A stretch of 64,000 bases of DNA, taken from Oscheius tipulae (Eukaryota; Nematoda; Chromadorea; Rhabditida; Rhabditidae). The notes below the pieces were generated by a model, which was given only the letters and a program-made list of their open reading frames with translations, did no database searches and had not been told where the DNA came from. Location: positions 10,602,001-10,666,000 of the forward strand of contig JASJZH010000006.1 in NCBI GenBank assembly GCA_037178975.1. The letters run 5' to 3'. A program made the position numbers and the translations under genes. Positions 60,979-64,000 of the stretch are shown piece after piece. The stretch's first letter is position 1; every line of letters starts with the position of its first letter.

Positions 60979-61321
60979 GTTATCTGGAGAACAGTCCGTC
61001 CTTTCGTTATCGGATGGCAGAAACCCTAGTTCCTGCAAAACAAATCGATCTATGCTCAGTAGGCGAGGCAAACAACTGGACCTGCCCCGTCTCTCTCTCT
61101 CTCTCACCACCTCTAATTGGGGCTTTTCATGTGCCCTCTGGCTTATTTTTCATTCTGACATTTTGCTAGCTCGAGAAACACCCTCTAAGTATATTTAGAG
61201 CTTTTGTCCTCCTGGTGAATCATTTCACATTCTGATCAAAAACCTGCTACAAAACTGGCAGACTGCGAGATAATTTCTTGTGTTTAAAAAAGCATTCTCA
61301 TCGTTCAGCTTGCAGAACAGC

Positions 61322-63292
61322 ATGCTTGGAATAATTCTTCTTCTCATTCTCGGATTCTTTTTCTATCATTGCTACTGGAAGAGAAGAAATCTGCCCCCAG
61401 GTATTCTAACATTTTTTTTATTATGAAGCTCTAGGTCCTATGCCACTTCCGTTCATTGGAAACTTGCACATTATGGCCTTCCATGAGCCTGGGTACTCTG
61501 CCTTCGAAATGTGGAGACGAAAATATGGACCAATTTACACCTATTGGATAGGTGCATTCAATAAAAGGGGAATTGACATTTCGCATTCAGGTCATTACCC
61601 ATTTGTCGTCTTTTCCGACTACCCGAACATCAAGAAAACGTTCATTCAGGATGGAGAAGCTTACCAAAACAAGTTCAACTTTGAGGAAATGACGAAAATG
61701 TATCGTGGTAAGGATTTGAGCCTTGTAATCTGACTATTTGTGACCAAAAACTGGTTTTTTGATGAGGAGAAGCATTTTTTTTGGAAAAATGATTCAAAAC
61801 GATTACTTGAAATGTTTTCATGAATCCTTTTAAACTATATGCGTTTGAGGTGGAAGCTACGGCGTAGTTGAAACAAATGGCTATCAATGGAAGGAGCATA
61901 GACGTTTCATCATTCATCAGCTTCGAGAGTTCGGGCTAGGAAAAAATGTCATGGAAGAGCGTGTGAGATTATCTTGAAACAGTTAAAAAACCAATTACTA
62001 GGTAATGACCGAAGTTGACCATCTACTCAATTCTCTCTCGGAACTAGCTGCCACTGGAGAGCAGGTCAAGATTCAGGTAGAATACATAAAGTTTGTAGTC
62101 AGAAAATTTACAGGATCTCATTGACGTAGGTGTCGGAAATGTTATTAACCAGCTTCTCTTCGGGTATCGGTTCGATGAGGTAGATTTCCAGGGAACTTTT
62201 TAAAAGTTATCTTCAGAAAACATCTGAGGAGTTCTTCCACCTTAAAGGCCTGATTTCTCGGCAGATGCAGGACTTTTCCTCGCCGATAGCCTTTCTACTG
62301 ATTGCTTATCCCTGGCTTCGCATGGTCATCCCGTACTTCAACCGAATGTACGATCTCATCATCTTTTACAAGACTTCATTTTACGACTTTTTCAAGAAGC
62401 AAATCGACGACCATGAGAAACATGTAATAGTTTACAAGTGGTGATGCCAAGCAAGAAGCTTTTAGATAGACTATTCTTCTACAACTTCCACGGACTATGT
62501 CGACGCCTATTTGAAGGAAAAAAAGCGTCGAGAGGATGAAGGAGACACCGAATCATTCAGTTACATACAATTGTCTAATTTGTGTCTGGATCTGTGGATG
62601 GCTGGTATGGAAACCACTTCGAATACCCTAGCCTGGGGTTTTGCCTTCATTCTTCATCATCCAGAAGTTCAGGTAAGCTAAATCAACATATAGCCTCCTA
62701 GTATTAGGACAAAATTCAATCCGAGCTAGACAAAGTGATCGGCAGCGGAAGAGATATTACTATGGCAGACAAAACAGACCTGATCTACTGCAATGCTGTT
62801 ATAAATGTTGGTTTTGCTCAATCATAACATAAACTAGTGTTTAGGAAGTTCAAAGAATGGCCAATCTTCTTCCGATGAACCTTCTTCACCAAACATCTCG
62901 ACCAGTTGAAGTGGAAGGCTATCAGGTTGGTGTAAGCAAAATACCATTGTATCTATGAAATTCAGCTCGAAGCCGGAACAGGTGTACTCGCCCAGATCTC
63001 GACAGTCCTCTTCGATAAGGACGTGTTCCCGGAGCCTGAAAAGTTCAATCCAGATCGTTTTATTGACAAGGATGGCAAGTTAAAGAAGGTGGATGAGCTG
63101 GTTCCTTTCTCTATTGGAAAGCGGCAATGCCTTGGAGAAGGACTCGCTAGAATGGAGCTTTTTCTCTTCACTGCCAATATTTTCAACAGATACCGAGTTT
63201 CTGTTTGTGGAGACAAGCCCGATTTGAAGAAGAGATACGGAGTCACTGTTCAACCTGCATCGTTCAAACTTTACGCCAAGGCAAGGCACTAA
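61322..63292 (+). CDS. Cytochrome P450, nematode CYP2-clan (CYP33/34/35-like)
   Basis: Haem monooxygenase of the endoplasmic reticulum. ATG 61322, just after a TTGCAG acceptor, opens an N-terminal anchor (MLGIILLLILGFFFYHCYW) and then GPMPLPFIGNLHIM (Pro-rich hinge). The C-helix is YQWKEHRRFIIHQLREFG, the I-helix LDLWMAGMETTSNTLAW, and the K-helix region is EVQRMANLLP (ExxR). PEPEKFNPDRFID is the PERF region and FSIGKRQCLGEGLARMELF the haem-binding loop with its Cys ligand. About 13 exons with 40-60 nt introns splice cleanly to a TAA at 63290-63292. Length is about 480-490 aa, normal for the family. Substrate unknown; relatives act in xenobiotic and lipid metabolism. Confidence 0.95.
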
Positions 63293-63596
63293 TAGTGTTT
63301 CTGCAACCTTTAATGTTTTTGATATAAACTGTCTGAGGAAGTACATGTATAGTTTAATGACAGAGTTTTCACAATATCGTGTTTTGCCTACAATACTCCA
63401 TTAATGTCTTATGGCCAGAAGGTGTGCAAAAGATGAGACATAATTGCCGTTCACCAACGTACGTTCTCTATATGTATTGCACCTGTTCAAAGCTGATTCA
63501 GTGTTTCCTCTACTAAAGTACAGTGTGATCGGTGATAATACAATGAAAATTTAATAAGAATACACCTTACAACTTGCCAAAAGAAGCTAAGTTCTT

Positions 63597-64000
63597 CTAG
63601 TGAACACTCGTGGACTGTGTCTTTCGAGCGTCACAATGGAAACCGGATCATTCTGCATTTGTTGCTTTTTCCAAAGCCGTGAGCAGCAATACCAAGTTAG
63701 GAGCCCCGCGAACACTGGACGCGTGTTGACCATTAAAACGTTCAACTGAAATGAAAATTAAAACTAATATGTACTGAATTATCACTTACATAACTTAAAA
63801 ACAATGCGATTGTGTCAATCGTGGGACATTCAATGTCCGAGTCATAACAATCATCTGAGATATAACTGAATATTTTGAAGACAAGCGTTGGCAAGAAGAG
63901 AAAGGCCTGGAAAGTGGAAACTACAGCGCGGTTCAAAAATATAGGGCCAGTAATTCAGACGTTTTTTAAGATCAAGCGGGCACTTTTGCTAAAAAGAATA
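63597..64000 (-). CDS. 3' part of a 7TM-receptor-like gene, cut by the right edge
   Basis: On the minus strand an acceptor near 63913 (CTTTCCAG) leads into AFLFLPTLVFKIFSYISDD, then CPTIDTIALFLSY at a GTAAGTGA donor. A 45-nt intron ends TTTCAG and the last exon reads LNVLMVNTRPVFAGLLTWYC, CSRLWKKQQ and a polar tail ending at 63597. A hydrophobic helix, a short Cys/Asp loop, a second helix and a basic cytosolic tail fit TM6-TM7 of a nematode chemoreceptor-like GPCR, but the subfamily is not identifiable from this end. The gene continues beyond 64000. Confidence 0.45.

Overview
The window looks like nuclear DNA of a nematode. Genes are compact and multi-exon, and most introns are 30-60 nt with GT...TTTCAG, TTTTAG, TTGCAG or TTGTAG borders. 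Several start codons sit a few bases after an unpaired 3' splice acceptor, as expected of SL trans-splicing. The protein set also fits: a divergent casein-kinase-1 of nematode type, a CYP33/34/35-like P450, a 7TM-receptor-like tail and many small secreted proteins. I cannot name the species. All gene models below are hand-spliced from the sequence.

Layout: 0-6.5 kb holds small secreted and membrane proteins. A complete 14-exon trehalase lies at 6.5-9.2 kb (minus) and a TKL-type protein kinase at 10.5-12.3 kb (minus), followed by gene-poor DNA with tRNA-derived SINE-like copies. A CDKL1-type kinase lies at 16.6-17.9 kb. An apparently intact RTE-type LINE at 18.6-21.7 kb has a 12-bp target duplication and sits inside an older inverted repeat. 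ETFRF1/LYRM5 and a secreted protein follow at 21.9-22.7 kb, a CK1-family kinase at 24.0-25.6 kb, two single-pass membrane proteins at 25.6-27.7 kb, and a degraded kinase at about 28 kb.

The most unusual region is 29.7-37.5 kb: two same-strand neighbouring genes encode large multidomain P-loop GTPases. Each combines N-terminal helical repeats, a KH-like or KH-compatible segment, a GQSGVGKS G-domain, a Cys/His-rich cluster and a long helical C-terminus.

Next come a small protein, a hemopexin-repeat protein and a secreted 93-aa protein on the minus strand (38.2-40.0 kb), then about 5 kb without a convincing gene. From 45.4 to 64 kb lie a coiled-coil protein, alpha-SNAP, a TMEM186-like mitochondrial protein, an NCKX-type K+-dependent Na+/Ca2+ exchanger, an OATP/SLCO transporter, two small secreted proteins, a cytochrome P450 and, at the right edge, part of a 7TM-receptor-like gene.

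The genes do not form one pathway. Two tightly spaced same-strand pairs (hemopexin with its upstream secreted protein; ETFRF1 with its upstream secreted protein) could be operons.
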